A DNA stretch of 64,000 nt from an uncultured Spirochaetaceae bacterium (GTDB lineage Bacteria; Spirochaetota; Spirochaetia; Sphaerochaetales; Sphaerochaetaceae). The translations under genes were made by a program, and so were the position numbers. The DNA lies in contig CALXKU010000007.1 of NCBI GenBank assembly GCA_944389025.1, forward strand, positions 55,683 to 119,682. Direction: 5' to 3'. This document shows, piece after piece, positions 1 through 8,571 of the stretch (positions within the stretch are counted from its first letter, which is position 1; every line of letters begins with the position of its first letter). The notes below the pieces were generated by a model. The model was not told the DNA's origin. It was given only the letters and a program-made list of their open reading frames with translations, and did not search any database.

Positions 1-314
1 GGGAACCAGTCTATAGTATGCTCTTTCAGACTTTTAAAGTAGAGGGCCTCCATACCATTTTTTCTGATGGCATAGTCGATGAACGGCTCTGAGTACCTTT
101 TGCCGTGGAAGGCGATGTATTCGTAGCCGGGAGTCCCGTAATCCATGAAGGCGATGGTATCCTCTTCCAAGTATGTGTCGATTTTAGAGAGGATCTCGCC
201 ATCCTCGAAGTCGTGAAGAATCTTCCATCCTGCCTTCTCCATTTCACGGCAAAGCATATACCCTTCATCTCTGGAGAACTCTATTACTTCTTTGTTAACG
301 CTAATTCCGAACAT
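1..314 (-). CDS. Hypothetical protein, N-terminal part (runs off left edge)
   Basis: The reading frame is open from an ATG at 314 to the window edge, giving about 104 residues without a stop. It begins MFGISVNKEV and contains a Gly/Tyr-rich stretch (MDYGTPGYEYIAFHGKRYSE) near residues 58-77. I do not recognise the family. No signal peptide or membrane segment is visible. An extended -10 box ends 6 nt before the ATG and there is no Shine-Dalgarno sequence, so this start implies a leaderless mRNA. An alternative start is the internal ATG 19 codons downstream, which has a weak AAGGG in front. The gene is divergent from the DUF1275 gene at 403. Confidence 0.6.
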   Translation of the reverse strand, partial: MFGISVNKEVIEFSRDEGYMLCREMEKAGWKILHDFEDGEILSKIDTYLEEDTIAFMDYGTPGYEYIAFHGKRYSEPFIDYAIRKNGMEALYFKSLKEHTIDWF

Positions 315-320
315 ATTACG

Positions 321-329
321 ATTATAGCA
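321..329 (-). promoter_or_regulatory. Extended -10 promoter of the left-edge gene
   Basis: Read on the minus strand the site is TGC-TATAAT, a perfect extended -10. The hexamer occupies 326 down to 321 and only 6 nt separate it from the ATG at 314, so transcription should start at or within a base or two of the start codon. No good -35 hexamer is seen, as expected for extended -10 promoters. Confidence 0.6.
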
Positions 330-363
330 CAATACTAGTCTTTTTACCTTTTCCTGCAGAGGG

Positions 364-393
364 TTGCATTTACCTTTTCAATCGACCTATTAT
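364..393 (+). promoter_or_regulatory. Promoter of the DUF1275 gene
   Basis: TTGCAT (364-369) and TATTAT (388-393) are separated by 18 nt. The ATG at 403 follows the -10 by 9 nt with no ribosome-binding site, again a leaderless arrangement. This supports 403 rather than the upstream TTG at 364 as the start. Confidence 0.5.
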
Positions 394-402
394 TCTGTTG
401 CT

Positions 403-1053
403 ATGAAAGATGGAACATTGCCAAGTCAGCGCTATCATACATTCGTACTGCTTATGCTCTCGGGTGGTTTTATGGGGGCATACTCGTATTTCTTGAAGGG
501 TGGGGTTTTCGCCAATGCGGAGACGGCGAATCTTCTTATTTTAGCCTTTAACATAGCAGAGCTGAATACGGAGGGTATCATATCCGTGCTATATCCGATC
601 TCTGCGTTCTTCATCGGGACTTTCTTTTCTCAGATGTTCATTGAAAAGCTAGGAAGAAGATGGATACCTACACTTCTTATTGTCGAGATAATGGCACTCA
701 TTTCGCTTTCTCTTCTTCCCTCTGAGACACCAGACAGGGTATTCCATGTTGTGATAGCTGTTTTAAGCAGCATGCAGTTCAATACGTTCAGAAAAGCGCG
801 TGGAGTTGCCATGTCAACGCTGTTCTGCACCGCCCACCTCAGAGGATTTGGCGCATCGCTTTACTCCGCCATTGCAGACAGAAAAGGGGAGGAACTTAAG
901 AAGTCCCTTTACCATGGCGGTCTTATAATGACATTCCTTGCCGGTGGGATATCATGTTCCCTTATTTCAAAGAGCCTTGGAGGCTACACGATAGCATTGT
1001 CCTCTCTTCCCCTTCTGTTCGTACTTCAGGAAGTGCTCAGAAAAGAGAGATGA
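403..1053 (+). CDS. DUF1275 (YoaK-like) integral membrane protein
   Basis: This 216-residue protein has the layout of the DUF1275/YoaK family. An N-terminal LSGGFMGAYSYFLKGGVFANAETANLL segment matches the family's G-x-DAY-x-GGVFANAQTGN region, and six or so hydrophobic helices follow to the C-terminus. The biochemical role of the family is not established; the protein should sit in the inner membrane. I chose the ATG at 403 because it follows a promoter directly and because an upstream TTG start would begin inside the -35. The gene is convergent with the TraB-family gene, whose stop codon lies 2 nt away, and no terminator is visible between them. Confidence 0.75.
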   Translation: MKDGTLPSQRYHTFVLLMLSGGFMGAYSYFLKGGVFANAETANLLILAFNIAELNTEGIISVLYPISAFFIGTFFSQMFIEKLGRRWIPTLLIVEIMALISLSLLPSETPDRVFHVVIAVLSSMQFNTFRKARGVAMSTLFCTAHLRGFGASLYSAIADRKGEELKKSLYHGGLIMTFLAGGISCSLISKSLGGYTIALSSLPLLFVLQEVLRKER

Positions 1054-1055
1054 TC

Positions 1056-2246
1056 TCATAGGTTCGCAATAAGCATCGGGAATGCTACGAATGTGCCTAT
1101 CATGCTACCGACTGAGGAGAGGAAAAACGCGAGAAGTGCGTGCAGTATCCTGTTCTTGTACCATCCTTTGAGCTTTCCGGCATCATCGGTCATCCTTTCG
1201 AAATCCATGACCTTCGGTTTTCTGAATGTTGCTTCGAGAACGCCTGATAGCATTCCGACGCCGAGAACCGGGTTGAGTGCGAAAAACGGAGCCGTTATGG
1301 CAGAAAGCAGTGCGTTGAGCGGATGGGCAAAGGCTATGATGGATGCGATAAGTGTGCATCCAGCACAGGCAATCATCCAGTAAAGGAACATCCTGAGCCC
1401 CTGGTCCCAGCCGTTAAGGAATATTCCCAGAATGACGAGAAGGACAATAAGAGTAGGGACTATGTAAGGCAGCGCCTTGCTTCCCTTTTTCTTTGGTGGA
1501 ACCTCTGCTATTGAGCTTATATCGGATGAAATCTCATTCTTCTCAAGCTTTTCAAGGGTTTTAAGCACCCCTCCCATGTGTCCTGCCCCTATGATTGCGA
1601 CCTTCTTTTTTCCTTCACTCTTATATATGCTTGTGGCAAGGTATCTGTCCCTTTCGTCTATGAGAACCTCTTTTACCGTTGGAAGCTCTTTCGCAATCTC
1701 GTTAAGCATTGACTCAAGGGTATCCTGCTTTTTGAGCTCCTCTATATCCTCTTCCGTTATCTTCTCATCAGAGAATGCTGCGGATATTAGGGAGGAAAGC
1801 AGCTTGCACTTGTTCCAGAGAGAGGATTTTGCCCAGGCTCTCTTGAATGTTACCTGTATCTCCCTGTCGCAGAGTGATAGGGGAATACCCTTTTCATTTG
1901 CTATCTTCGCAGCAGTCAGTATCTCCTCTCCGGGCTTTATTCCGGTCTGCTCTCCCATTCTCTTCTGAAAGGAGGCTAGGGCTGTGTTGGCAAGCAGGAA
2001 GAAGCCTTTTCCTTCCCTGAACACCTTTCTTATGTCCATGTTCTCCCAGCTCTGCTTCTCGCTCTTGCTCTTCATCCTGCTTTCGTCAAGCTCGATGCAT
2101 ACCCTGTCTGGAGACTCTTCCTCTATGATTCTCTCTACCTGCTCCACGCTTCCGCTGGATATATGTGCTGTTCCTATGAGGATTATCTCGTTTCCGTTAT
2201 CAAATGTCACCCTGTTGAGGCTTGGCCCCATATTTTCAATGCGCAT
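1056..2246 (-). CDS. TraB/PrgY-family protein with C-terminal membrane domain
   Basis: The protein has 396 residues. The N-terminal half is a TraB/PrgY (erythromycin-esterase-like fold) domain with the hallmark GTAHIS motif at about residue 25, ELDESR at about 52, and the conserved GAGHMGGV motif near residue 220. The C-terminal third (about 255-396) holds several transmembrane helices. Related proteins include enterococcal pheromone-shutdown PrgY and archaeal and spirochaetal TraB proteins; they are proposed to be membrane metalloproteases or peptide-binding proteins, without firm biochemistry. The start at 2246 follows a -10 box by 6 nt and has no Shine-Dalgarno site. Its promoter lies across the 3' end of the upstream gene. 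Confidence 0.8.
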   Translation of the reverse strand: MRIENMGPSLNRVTFDNGNEIILIGTAHISSGSVEQVERIIEEESPDRVCIELDESRMKSKSEKQSWENMDIRKVFREGKGFFLLANTALASFQKRMGEQTGIKPGEEILTAAKIANEKGIPLSLCDREIQVTFKRAWAKSSLWNKCKLLSSLISAAFSDEKITEEDIEELKKQDTLESMLNEIAKELPTVKEVLIDERDRYLATSIYKSEGKKKVAIIGAGHMGGVLKTLEKLEKNEISSDISSIAEVPPKKKGSKALPYIVPTLIVLLVILGIFLNGWDQGLRMFLYWMIACAGCTLIASIIAFAHPLNALLSAITAPFFALNPVLGVGMLSGVLEATFRKPKVMDFERMTDDAGKLKGWYKNRILHALLAFFLSSVGSMIGTFVAFPMLIANL

Positions 2247-2252
2247 AAAATG

Positions 2253-2281
2253 AATATACCTAAAACGCTCAGTGGCTACAA
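2253..2281 (-). promoter_or_regulatory. Promoter of the TraB-family gene, overlapping the upstream coding end
   Basis: On the minus strand TTGTAG (2281-2276), a 17-nt spacer and TATATT (2258-2253) lead to the ATG at 2246 after 6 nt. The -35 lies inside the last codons of the upstream gene, so the TraB gene can be transcribed separately from the nagA-pepD operon. Confidence 0.5.
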
Positions 2282-2700
2282 GGGCGGAATGCCTGCATCA
2301 CGCATTCGAGCTCGTTTTCCTTATAAAGGCGCACATAGAGAAGGTTGCTATCTCCTTTTGCCGCAGTTATGGCGGCAAATGTTGTTGCAAGGAGCTCCTC
2401 TTCGCTTAAATCCGGGTACTGCTCGAAAAGATATGAGCCTGCAGGAATAGAAGTGTTATCATCATCTCTGACTATTGGCGAAAGTCCTCTCTCTATTCTT
2501 TCTTTCTCTTCTTTCGTAAGAGGTGATTTCATCCCCGAATCAACTCTTGTGAATTTGCATCCAGAATCATCGAATGCGTAACTGTAAAGGATGAAGCTGT
2601 CACTTCCCTTTGGGGAGAGAAGCATTTTCAGCATCAGTTCATTAAAAGATATTTCAACCCTTTTGAAAGTAAGGGGATTGATCAGATTAAGTTTCTGCAT
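2269..2700 (-). CDS. Conserved-looking hypothetical protein, 143 aa
   Basis: The product begins MQKLNLINPLTFKRVEISFNE and ends in a cysteine/histidine-containing tail (FRPCSH). No domain is recognised; there is no signal peptide or membrane helix and the composition is that of a soluble protein. Its ATG lies one base after the TAG of the C26 amidotransferase gene, so translation is probably coupled and it belongs to the nagA-pepD operon. The function is unknown. Confidence 0.7.
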   Translation of the reverse strand: MQKLNLINPLTFKRVEISFNELMLKMLLSPKGSDSFILYSYAFDDSGCKFTRVDSGMKSPLTKEEKERIERGLSPIVRDDDNTSIPAGSYLFEQYPDLSEEELLATTFAAITAAKGDSNLLYVRLYKENELECVMQAFRPCSH

Positions 2701-2701
2701 T

Positions 2702-3427
2702 CTATTGTTTCTCCAGAAAAGATGTGAAGAGGGAAAAGAGTCTCATTGAGTTCTCTTCCCCTCTCATAAGAAGGGCCTCCGGGTGCCACTGAACAGCAAT
2801 TATGTTATGCTCTCTGCTTTCAAGAGCTTCTATAATGCCATCAGGGCTATGTGCTGCTGGAAACAGGCCGTCCCCTGGTTTTCTTACTCCTTGATGATGG
2901 ATGGAGTTCACCATGATTTCCTTCTTTTCAAATATGTCATAAAGAAGACTGGTTTTTTCTATGCATACAGGGTGTATGAAGTCTTCCGGGCTGCCCGGGG
3001 CGCTGTGCTGAAGACTCTGAGGTCTTTCCTTTTCAATATCCTGATAGAGCGTGCCACCGAAGAAGACATTGATAATCTGCATTCCACGGCATATCCCCAT
3101 CACAGGCTTTCCCTCTTTTATGGCCTCCTCTAGCATGCATAGCTGGAAATAATCGTTCTCCCTGTCATACTTATCGGCAAATGTCACGCTCTCCCCGTAC
3201 AGGAAAGGATCGATGTCGTTTCCTCCGGGAATCAGGATACCATCCACCTTCTGCACTGTGTTTCTGATAATGTCAGGGTCCTTGGTTGAAGGAACGAGGA
3301 AAGGCAGTGCACCGGCTTTTATTATTGATGACGCATACCCTGCGTTTATTGTATCAACAGGGTATGTGAAAGTGCTTTCCTGCCTCTTTTTCCCGTAGCC
3401 GAGGACCGCGACAATCTTTCGCATCAC
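2702..3427 (-). CDS. Class I glutamine amidotransferase-like hydrolase (peptidase C26, PuuD-like)
   Basis: The 241-residue protein has the signature of gamma-glutamyl-gamma-aminobutyrate hydrolase-type amidotransferases. It shows PGGNDIDP (about 67-74), the nucleophile elbow GICRGMQIIN with Cys113, and the catalytic His/Glu in QWHPEA near residue 215. The family hydrolyses gamma-glutamyl amides in the cytoplasm; the substrate here is not proven. The ATG at 3427 overlaps the pepD stop by 4 nt (ATGA). Next to an aminoacyl-histidine dipeptidase, a role in small-peptide or gamma-glutamyl compound turnover is plausible. Confidence 0.85.
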   Translation of the reverse strand: MMRKIVAVLGYGKKRQESTFTYPVDTINAGYASSIIKAGALPFLVPSTKDPDIIRNTVQKVDGILIPGGNDIDPFLYGESVTFADKYDRENDYFQLCMLEEAIKEGKPVMGICRGMQIINVFFGGTLYQDIEKERPQSLQHSAPGSPEDFIHPVCIEKTSLLYDIFEKKEIMVNSIHHQGVRKPGDGLFPAAHSPDGIIEALESREHNIIAVQWHPEALLMRGEENSMRLFSLFTSFLEKQ

Positions 3428-4848
3428 CTCATCCTTGATACCATCTCCTTCAAAAGAGAGGAGATGCGTTCCGCGGACTGGGCGACGATGTGTTCATTTA
3501 CCGAATGAACGTCAAAGAGGTCTGGCCCGAGGGAGAGCGAATCCATGCCTTTAATGCGTTTGTTTATGATTCCGCACTCAAGGCCTGCATGTATTGCAGT
3601 GACTTTTGGCTTTTTGCCTGTTATCTCCTTGTAGAGCTTCTCAACCTCTTTTAAAAGAGGGGATGAAAGATTCGGTTCCCATTCCGGGTAGCCGTCGCTT
3701 GCCTTGTTTTTGAAGCCGAAAGCGGAATATAGCGTTTTCAGCGTCTCAAGGTGGTTTTCCTTGCTTGAGCCTATGTTGCTTCTTATCGAGTTAGTCACTG
3801 TAATGGACTCTTCCGAGGTTCTTACTATCGCAAGGTTGTTCGAGGTCTCCACGATGCCCTTGATGCTCGTGCTCATCGTTCTTACGCCATGAGGAGCAGA
3901 GAAGAGTGCGTCGATAATCCTCTTTTTCGCCCTGTTCGGGATTATGAGAGCGGGTTTTTCTGTCGGTGTGACCGTAATTCTTACATTTGGATCGGCGTTC
4001 TTGAGCTCGTTTCTGACCTCTTTCTCCACTTTCTCGATCTTTTTCATGATAGCGGAATCGGTAGCTACGATGGCATAGGCATATGAAGGGATTACATTCT
4101 TTTTCGTTCCTCCCTCTATCTCTGAAAAAGAGAATTTACCAAGGCTCTTGAGAGCTCTGGCGAGAATCTTTATGGCATTGCCCCTTTCCTTGTCTATCTC
4201 TCCACCACTGTGCCCTCCAAGAAGGCCTGAGACTTCTATTCTGTATGCTTTCGTGTACTGATTCTCCTCCTTTTTGAAAGAGAGTGTGGAATCGAGATCG
4301 ACTCCTCCAGCACATCCTATGTAGAGTATTCCATCCTCCTCGCTGTCGAGGTTTATCATCCTCTTTGCTCTAACCTTCTCGGGATCGATGTTGAAAGCCC
4401 CGGTAAGGCCGGTTTCTTCACTTATCGTAAGGATTATCTCAATCGGGCCATGATGACACTCCGGGTCGCTTATCAGGGCAAGAGACATCGCAATCGCTAT
4501 GCCGTTGTCCGCACCGAGAGTCGTATCCTTTGCTTTTATGAACTTCCCGTCGTATTCGATTTCTATGGGATCCTTTGTGAAGTCATGGCTGCTTCCATCT
4601 TTTTTAACGCATACCATGTCCATGTGTCCCTGAAGTGCGATAGGCGGAACGTTCTCGTATCCCTCGCTCGCATTCGCATAGATGAACACGTTTCCAATCT
4701 CATCCCGCTCTGCTCTGAAACCGTTCTCTTTTGCCCATGAGAGAAGGAAATTCCTGATTCCTTCTTCGTTTCCGCTTTCTCTGGGAACCCTCGATATCTC
4801 CTCGAAGATGCTCCACATCCTCTTATCATTCAATCCGTCGCACCACAT
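3424..4848 (-). CDS. pepD: Aminoacyl-histidine dipeptidase (PepD, M20 family)
   Basis: The 474-residue length fits PepD. M20 metal-binding motifs are present: LQGHMDMVC (His/Asp, about 73-81), TLGADNGIAIA with the bridging Asp (about 114-124), the general base in ISEETGLTGA (about 147-156), LDSEEDG (about 172-178), and a C-terminal IHAGLECG. The enzyme hydrolyses Xaa-His and related dipeptides in the cytoplasm. An AAGAGG ribosome-binding site at the end of nagA precedes the ATG, which starts 2 nt from the nagA stop. It is the second gene of the nagA-pepD-C26-unknown operon. Confidence 0.92.
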   Translation of the reverse strand: MWCDGLNDKRMWSIFEEISRVPRESGNEEGIRNFLLSWAKENGFRAERDEIGNVFIYANASEGYENVPPIALQGHMDMVCVKKDGSSHDFTKDPIEIEYDGKFIKAKDTTLGADNGIAIAMSLALISDPECHHGPIEIILTISEETGLTGAFNIDPEKVRAKRMINLDSEEDGILYIGCAGGVDLDSTLSFKKEENQYTKAYRIEVSGLLGGHSGGEIDKERGNAIKILARALKSLGKFSFSEIEGGTKKNVIPSYAYAIVATDSAIMKKIEKVEKEVRNELKNADPNVRITVTPTEKPALIIPNRAKKRIIDALFSAPHGVRTMSTSIKGIVETSNNLAIVRTSEESITVTNSIRSNIGSSKENHLETLKTLYSAFGFKNKASDGYPEWEPNLSSPLLKEVEKLYKEITGKKPKVTAIHAGLECGIINKRIKGMDSLSLGPDLFDVHSVNEHIVAQSAERISSLLKEMVSRMR

Positions 4849-4849
4849 A

Positions 4850-5953
4850 TTATCCTCTTATTACCTCATTTATTGTATTGTCCGCATTCAGCAATACGAT
4901 ATCCGCCTTCTTTCCTACCTCTATTCTTCCCACATCGTCAAGTGCGTAAAGTCTCGCGGCATTCTCCGAAGTGAGCGCGACAGCATCTTCGATTTCCACT
5001 CCCCAATCAAGCAGGTTGTGGAAGGCTTTCAGCATCGTAAGGGACGAACCCTGGATCAGATCCTCGTGCCCTTTTGTCACCCACAGCCCGTTTCTAAGTA
5101 CTACGGGAACCCCGTTGGCAAGCCTCTCCCCATCCTCCTGCTCTGTCGGTCTTAAGGAATCGGTGATGGCTACGACCTTGTCGTATCCTTTTATTTTCAG
5201 TGTGAGCTTTACCACCTCTGGATGAACGTGCAGACCGTCGGTTATTATCTCCGTATTCATGTCTGAGAAGGAGAAGATGGCACCAACTGCTCCTGGTTCT
5301 CTGTGATGAAGCCCTTTCATCGCATTGAAAAGGTGAGTAGCATGTGAGAGTCCTCCTTCATGGGCTCTTTTCATATCCTCAAAACATGCATCGGTGTGCC
5401 CGGCAAGGATGACAACCCCGTTTTCCTTGGCCGTTTCAAGCAACTCGTCAAAGCCTTCAAGCTCCGGGGCTGCAGTCATAGCCTTCAGCAGACCGCCAGA
5501 GATTTCTATGAAATGTTTGAACAGCTTCACATCAGGGTTTCTCTGTCCATCGGGATTCTGCGCTCCGATCCTTTTAGGACTGATGAACGGGCCTTCAAGG
5601 TGGATGCCCATGATCCTAGCCCCTTCTTCCTTACCTTTCGCTTTTCTTATTGCGGCGATATCGTTTTCGATTCTCTCAAGGGTGTCGGTGTAGATAGTTG
5701 GAAAGAATGACGTGATTCCATGCTTTAATAGCTCTTTACTCATTTTAAGGATGGATTGCTCACTCGTATCCTCCGTACCACAGCCAGCAAAGCCATGGAT
5801 GTGGGTGTCTATGAAGCCTGGAACGGCGGTCAGAGAGGCTCTCTCTTCACTCTTTTCCATACCTGTTATGATTCCATCCTCGATAAGGATGTCCACTACG
5901 CTGCTCTTTCCTGGTATTATGGCTTTCACGCCATGCAAGACTCTTTTACTCAT
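4850..5953 (-). CDS. nagA: N-acetylglucosamine-6-phosphate deacetylase (copy 1)
   Basis: This 367-residue amidohydrolase matches NagA in length and motifs: DTHIHG (about 49-54), HLEGPFISP (about 118-126), a metal/substrate His in LAGHTDA, ATHLFNAM, DGLHVHP and AITDSL. It converts GlcNAc-6-phosphate to glucosamine-6-phosphate plus acetate. Unlike the second copy at 34675 it keeps the canonical FNAM substrate-binding segment, so it is the likelier housekeeping enzyme. No nagB lies beside it. The ATG at 5953 is 8 nt downstream of a TATAAT and lacks a Shine-Dalgarno site, implying a leaderless transcript. Confidence 0.93.
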   Translation of the reverse strand: MSKRVLHGVKAIIPGKSSVVDILIEDGIITGMEKSEERASLTAVPGFIDTHIHGFAGCGTEDTSEQSILKMSKELLKHGITSFFPTIYTDTLERIENDIAAIRKAKGKEEGARIMGIHLEGPFISPKRIGAQNPDGQRNPDVKLFKHFIEISGGLLKAMTAAPELEGFDELLETAKENGVVILAGHTDACFEDMKRAHEGGLSHATHLFNAMKGLHHREPGAVGAIFSFSDMNTEIITDGLHVHPEVVKLTLKIKGYDKVVAITDSLRPTEQEDGERLANGVPVVLRNGLWVTKGHEDLIQGSSLTMLKAFHNLLDWGVEIEDAVALTSENAARLYALDDVGRIEVGKKADIVLLNADNTINEVIRG

Positions 5954-5961
5954 GAGATGAA

Positions 5962-5970
5962 ATTATAACA
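5962..5970 (-). promoter_or_regulatory. Extended -10 promoter of nagA
   Basis: The minus strand reads TGT-TATAAT with the hexamer at 5967-5962, 8 nt from the nagA ATG. There is no clear -35. It is divergent from the promoter at 6008-6037. Confidence 0.6.
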
Positions 5971-6007
5971 TAAAGGGCTGTGCTTTGCTTTCTGTTTTTC
6001 TTTTCAT

Positions 6008-6037
6008 TTGCCCACATTATCGCTCTTGTAATACAAT
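6008..6037 (+). promoter_or_regulatory. Promoter of the diacylglycerol-kinase-family gene
   Basis: TTGCCC (6008-6013), an 18-nt spacer and TACAAT (6032-6037) are followed by the ATG at 6044 after 6 nt, without a ribosome-binding site. Confidence 0.5.
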
Positions 6038-6043
6038 AAACGC

Positions 6044-6958
6044 ATGTCGGAGTATCTGTTAATCATCAATCCAAACTCTTCAAAAGGAAAGGGTAGGGCA
6101 AAGGCTGAGAGAATCAGAAAGCTTTTCCAGGAGATGGGTAAGGATGTCGATATCGCATACACAGAAAGGGAGGGGCATGCCCAATCCCTTGCCCTTAAAG
6201 GTGCCAGGAAAGGATATTCGGCAATAATCGCATGTGGCGGAGATGGTGCTGTAAACGAGGTCGCGAACGGGATCATGCTCAGTCAAAAGGATGTCAGGAT
6301 GGGGATAATCCCTATCGGGCGTGGAAACGATATCGCGTGGAACTATGGCATAAGGGGAGGGCTTAGCGACTCTGTTTCCAGAATAGTCAGCGGGAGAGGG
6401 AAGAGAGTGGATGTCGGACTCGTAAAGGGTGGAAGATATCCCTGTGGGCGTTTCTTCCTCAATGGCAACGGATATGGCTTCGAGCCTCTTGTCACGTTCC
6501 TTGCCGCTGAGCTTAAACATGTGAACGGCATAATAAGTTACATTCTCGCCTTCATCAGGATAATGCTATCTCCACCCAAACCCTATGATGTCACAATCAT
6601 AACCGAAAAAGAGACGAGAAGGATTCTAACGCAGCAGATTTCCGTAAGCATCGGAGTGAGAATGGGCTCAACTTTCATACTTGCTCCAAATGCACTGGTC
6701 GATGATGGATACTTTGATCTTATGTACACCACCCATCCTTTCTCACGCTTTTCACTTTTTGCCGCAGTACTGCGTTTTCTCAGGGGAACCCATCTTAGTG
6801 ATAAGAAGGATTTTGCGGGCTACAGGGTTAAAGAGGTTAAAATAGAGGGCAGGGAAGCTGTGCTTTCCAGCCATGTGGATGGGGAGCTCGTCAGCTATGG
6901 GGACGGGAAGGATTTCTCCGTAAGCATTTTGGAGAGAGGTCTCTTCATATTCTGTTAG
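6044..6958 (+). CDS. Diacylglycerol kinase / sphingosine kinase-like lipid kinase
   Basis: The 304-residue protein has the DAGK catalytic fold. It shows an N-terminal INPNSSKGKG phosphate-binding segment (about 8-17), the nucleotide-binding GGDGAVNEVANG (about 66-77), and GRGNDIAW (about 93-100). The C-terminal half carries the usual DGE-type motif in SSHVDGELVSYG. The family phosphorylates diacylglycerol or related lipids at the inner membrane face, recycling lipid head-group by-products. The gene stands alone and appears leaderless; a T-rich terminator overlaps its stop codon. Confidence 0.87.
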   Translation: MSEYLLIINPNSSKGKGRAKAERIRKLFQEMGKDVDIAYTEREGHAQSLALKGARKGYSAIIACGGDGAVNEVANGIMLSQKDVRMGIIPIGRGNDIAWNYGIRGGLSDSVSRIVSGRGKRVDVGLVKGGRYPCGRFFLNGNGYGFEPLVTFLAAELKHVNGIISYILAFIRIMLSPPKPYDVTIITEKETRRILTQQISVSIGVRMGSTFILAPNALVDDGYFDLMYTTHPFSRFSLFAAVLRFLRGTHLSDKKDFAGYRVKEVKIEGREAVLSSHVDGELVSYGDGKDFSVSILERGLFIFC

Positions 6959-6981
6959 CTGTGTCAATAGCTATTTTTTTT
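6956..6981 (+). terminator. Probable Rho-independent terminator after the lipid kinase gene
   Basis: A 5-bp TAGCT/AGCTA stem overlapping the stop codon is followed by an eight-T run. The stem is short, so confidence is moderate. Confidence 0.45.
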
Positions 6982-7035
6982 AGATAATTCGTATAATTCT
7001 TTTTATTAGAAGAAAAAGACGGCAAAAAAAATTAT

Positions 7036-7064
7036 TTGACTTTCCCTAATTAATGAATTATTCT
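7036..7064 (+). promoter_or_regulatory. Promoter of the GH63/trehalase-like gene
   Basis: TTGACT (7036-7041), 17 nt, TATTCT (7059-7064). A second TATAAT at 7066-7071 could serve as an alternative -10. This gives a leader of about 50 nt and the gene has a Shine-Dalgarno site. Confidence 0.55.
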
Positions 7065-7122
7065 ATATAATGAGTTATAAGGTCAAAAATTGCTAGTTTT
7101 AGCGGTTGAAAGGAAGAAATAA

Positions 7123-8538
7123 GTGGTTAAAGATTTTGTGCCGAGAATACATTTCTACGATCAGGATTTTGTTGATATGTACGACAGGACCTGGGTGTGG
7201 ATAGATGAGCTTTGGAAGACGAAGGAAGATAACGCTGCCTTTGAAGAAGGATTCTATACGCATGAATCTGGATCCACGATCAATCTGTTCGATGTGATGC
7301 TTTCTTCCCTCTTTCTTGTGTATAGCAACCAGACATACAGTCCATATTCGATGGTTGATTTCTTCTACTCAAGACAGGCTGAAGATGGGGCTATCGCATC
7401 CAGCTATGATATAAACACCCTCGAGCCCGTATATAGCGAGGGCAATCCTCTTGGACTTACACTGCCTCTCTTTCCGTATGTGGAGTATGTTTTCTACCAC
7501 AAGATCGGAAACAAGAAAAGGCTTAAAGATGTGGTTCCCTTTATAGAGAAATATTTTGAGTGGCTGAAGAACAATTTCCAGGCACCCAACGGGCTATTCT
7601 CCGTTCCATACGAGGCGACAGAGATGCATGATCTCGAGAGAGAGGGTGCAAAGTACACCGTTGACTTCAACTCAATGGTTGCCCTTGCCGCACTTTATAT
7701 GGCGAATATCGGGGATATCCTGAATGATAAGGAACTTGCGTTCAAATACAAGAGGATTTATTTTTCTCTCAAGACGAGAATCAACGGGATGATGTGGGAC
7801 AGTGAGAGCAAGTTCTACTATGACCTTGATGAGAATGAGCAGATAATAAGAAATCCCCATATCGGTGGTTTCTATACCATGCTTGCCGAGATTCCTAACG
7901 ATGAGTACGCCTCCTTCCTCATTGAGGATCTGAAGGATGATTCCCTATTTGGTACCGATAACCCGTTCCCGACAGTTCCGAAGAGCAGCAAATACTTCGA
8001 TGCCAAAGGTAACGGTTACAGGTGTGGTGTCGTGCCGTTCTGTACATATATCGTGATCAGAGGGCTCATGAACTACAATTCGTTCATATTCGCCCGTGAG
8101 TGTGCAATAAGGCATATGTACTATATCCTTGACACCCTTCATCCGGATCAGGAGGTTATGGGGGATACGTATGAGATTTATAGGCCAACGGGAGAAGGTG
8201 CCGCAGCCACTTCGGTTGCGAACAGGAAGCGCTATCTTCCGATGCTCGGTCTTGTCACTATAACTTTGGTTATTGAGAATATAGTTGGTCTTGATATCTC
8301 TCTGCCGAGAAAGACCGTTTACTGGACGATGCAGGCTCTTGAGGAGATGGGAATCGAGAAACTCTCCCTCAAGAAGAATAACATAACGATTCTATCCAAT
8401 AAGAATGCCAGAGGCTGGGAGATAAGGCTTGAGAGTGAGAAACTCTATTATTTCACGATTCACATTCTTGATGAGGATAAGAAGAAGACACTTCCGATTC
8501 CAAGCGGAAAGTGTTCGATGCTTATAGATAAGCTATGA
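7123..8538 (+). CDS. Six-hairpin (alpha/alpha)6 glycoside hydrolase, GH63/trehalase-like
   Basis: The 471-residue protein fits the MGH1-like/GH63-GH37 clan. Aromatic-rich helices include an N-terminal DRTWVWIDELW, the diagnostic MMWDSESKFYYDLD near residues 223-236, and a late YEIYRPTGEG where the family places its catalytic Glu. It probably hydrolyses an alpha-glucoside or mannoside disaccharide or oligosaccharide; the exact substrate cannot be told from sequence. No signal peptide is seen, so it is cytoplasmic. The start is a GTG preceded by AGGAAG at 6 nt. Confidence 0.7.
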   Translation: MVKDFVPRIHFYDQDFVDMYDRTWVWIDELWKTKEDNAAFEEGFYTHESGSTINLFDVMLSSLFLVYSNQTYSPYSMVDFFYSRQAEDGAIASSYDINTLEPVYSEGNPLGLTLPLFPYVEYVFYHKIGNKKRLKDVVPFIEKYFEWLKNNFQAPNGLFSVPYEATEMHDLEREGAKYTVDFNSMVALAALYMANIGDILNDKELAFKYKRIYFSLKTRINGMMWDSESKFYYDLDENEQIIRNPHIGGFYTMLAEIPNDEYASFLIEDLKDDSLFGTDNPFPTVPKSSKYFDAKGNGYRCGVVPFCTYIVIRGLMNYNSFIFARECAIRHMYYILDTLHPDQEVMGDTYEIYRPTGEGAAATSVANRKRYLPMLGLVTITLVIENIVGLDISLPRKTVYWTMQALEEMGIEKLSLKKNNITILSNKNARGWEIRLESEKLYYFTIHILDEDKKKTLPIPSGKCSMLIDKL

Positions 8539-8546
8539 TAGGTGGG

Positions 8547-8571
8547 GGCCATCATCCGATGGCCTTGTTTT
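8547..8571 (+). terminator. Hairpin plus T-tract between the glycosidase and the peptide-binding gene
   Basis: A 6-bp GGCCAT/ATGGCC stem with a 6-nt loop is followed by TTGTTTT, which runs directly into the ATG at 8572. It has the form of a terminator but abuts the next start codon, so it may instead modulate initiation of the lipoprotein gene. Confidence 0.45.

Noticed and set aside
7066..7071. TATAAT before the GH63-like gene as main -10
   Set aside because: Its spacing from the TTGACT is 24 nt; TATTCT at 17 nt is the better choice, though TATAAT may serve as a secondary start.
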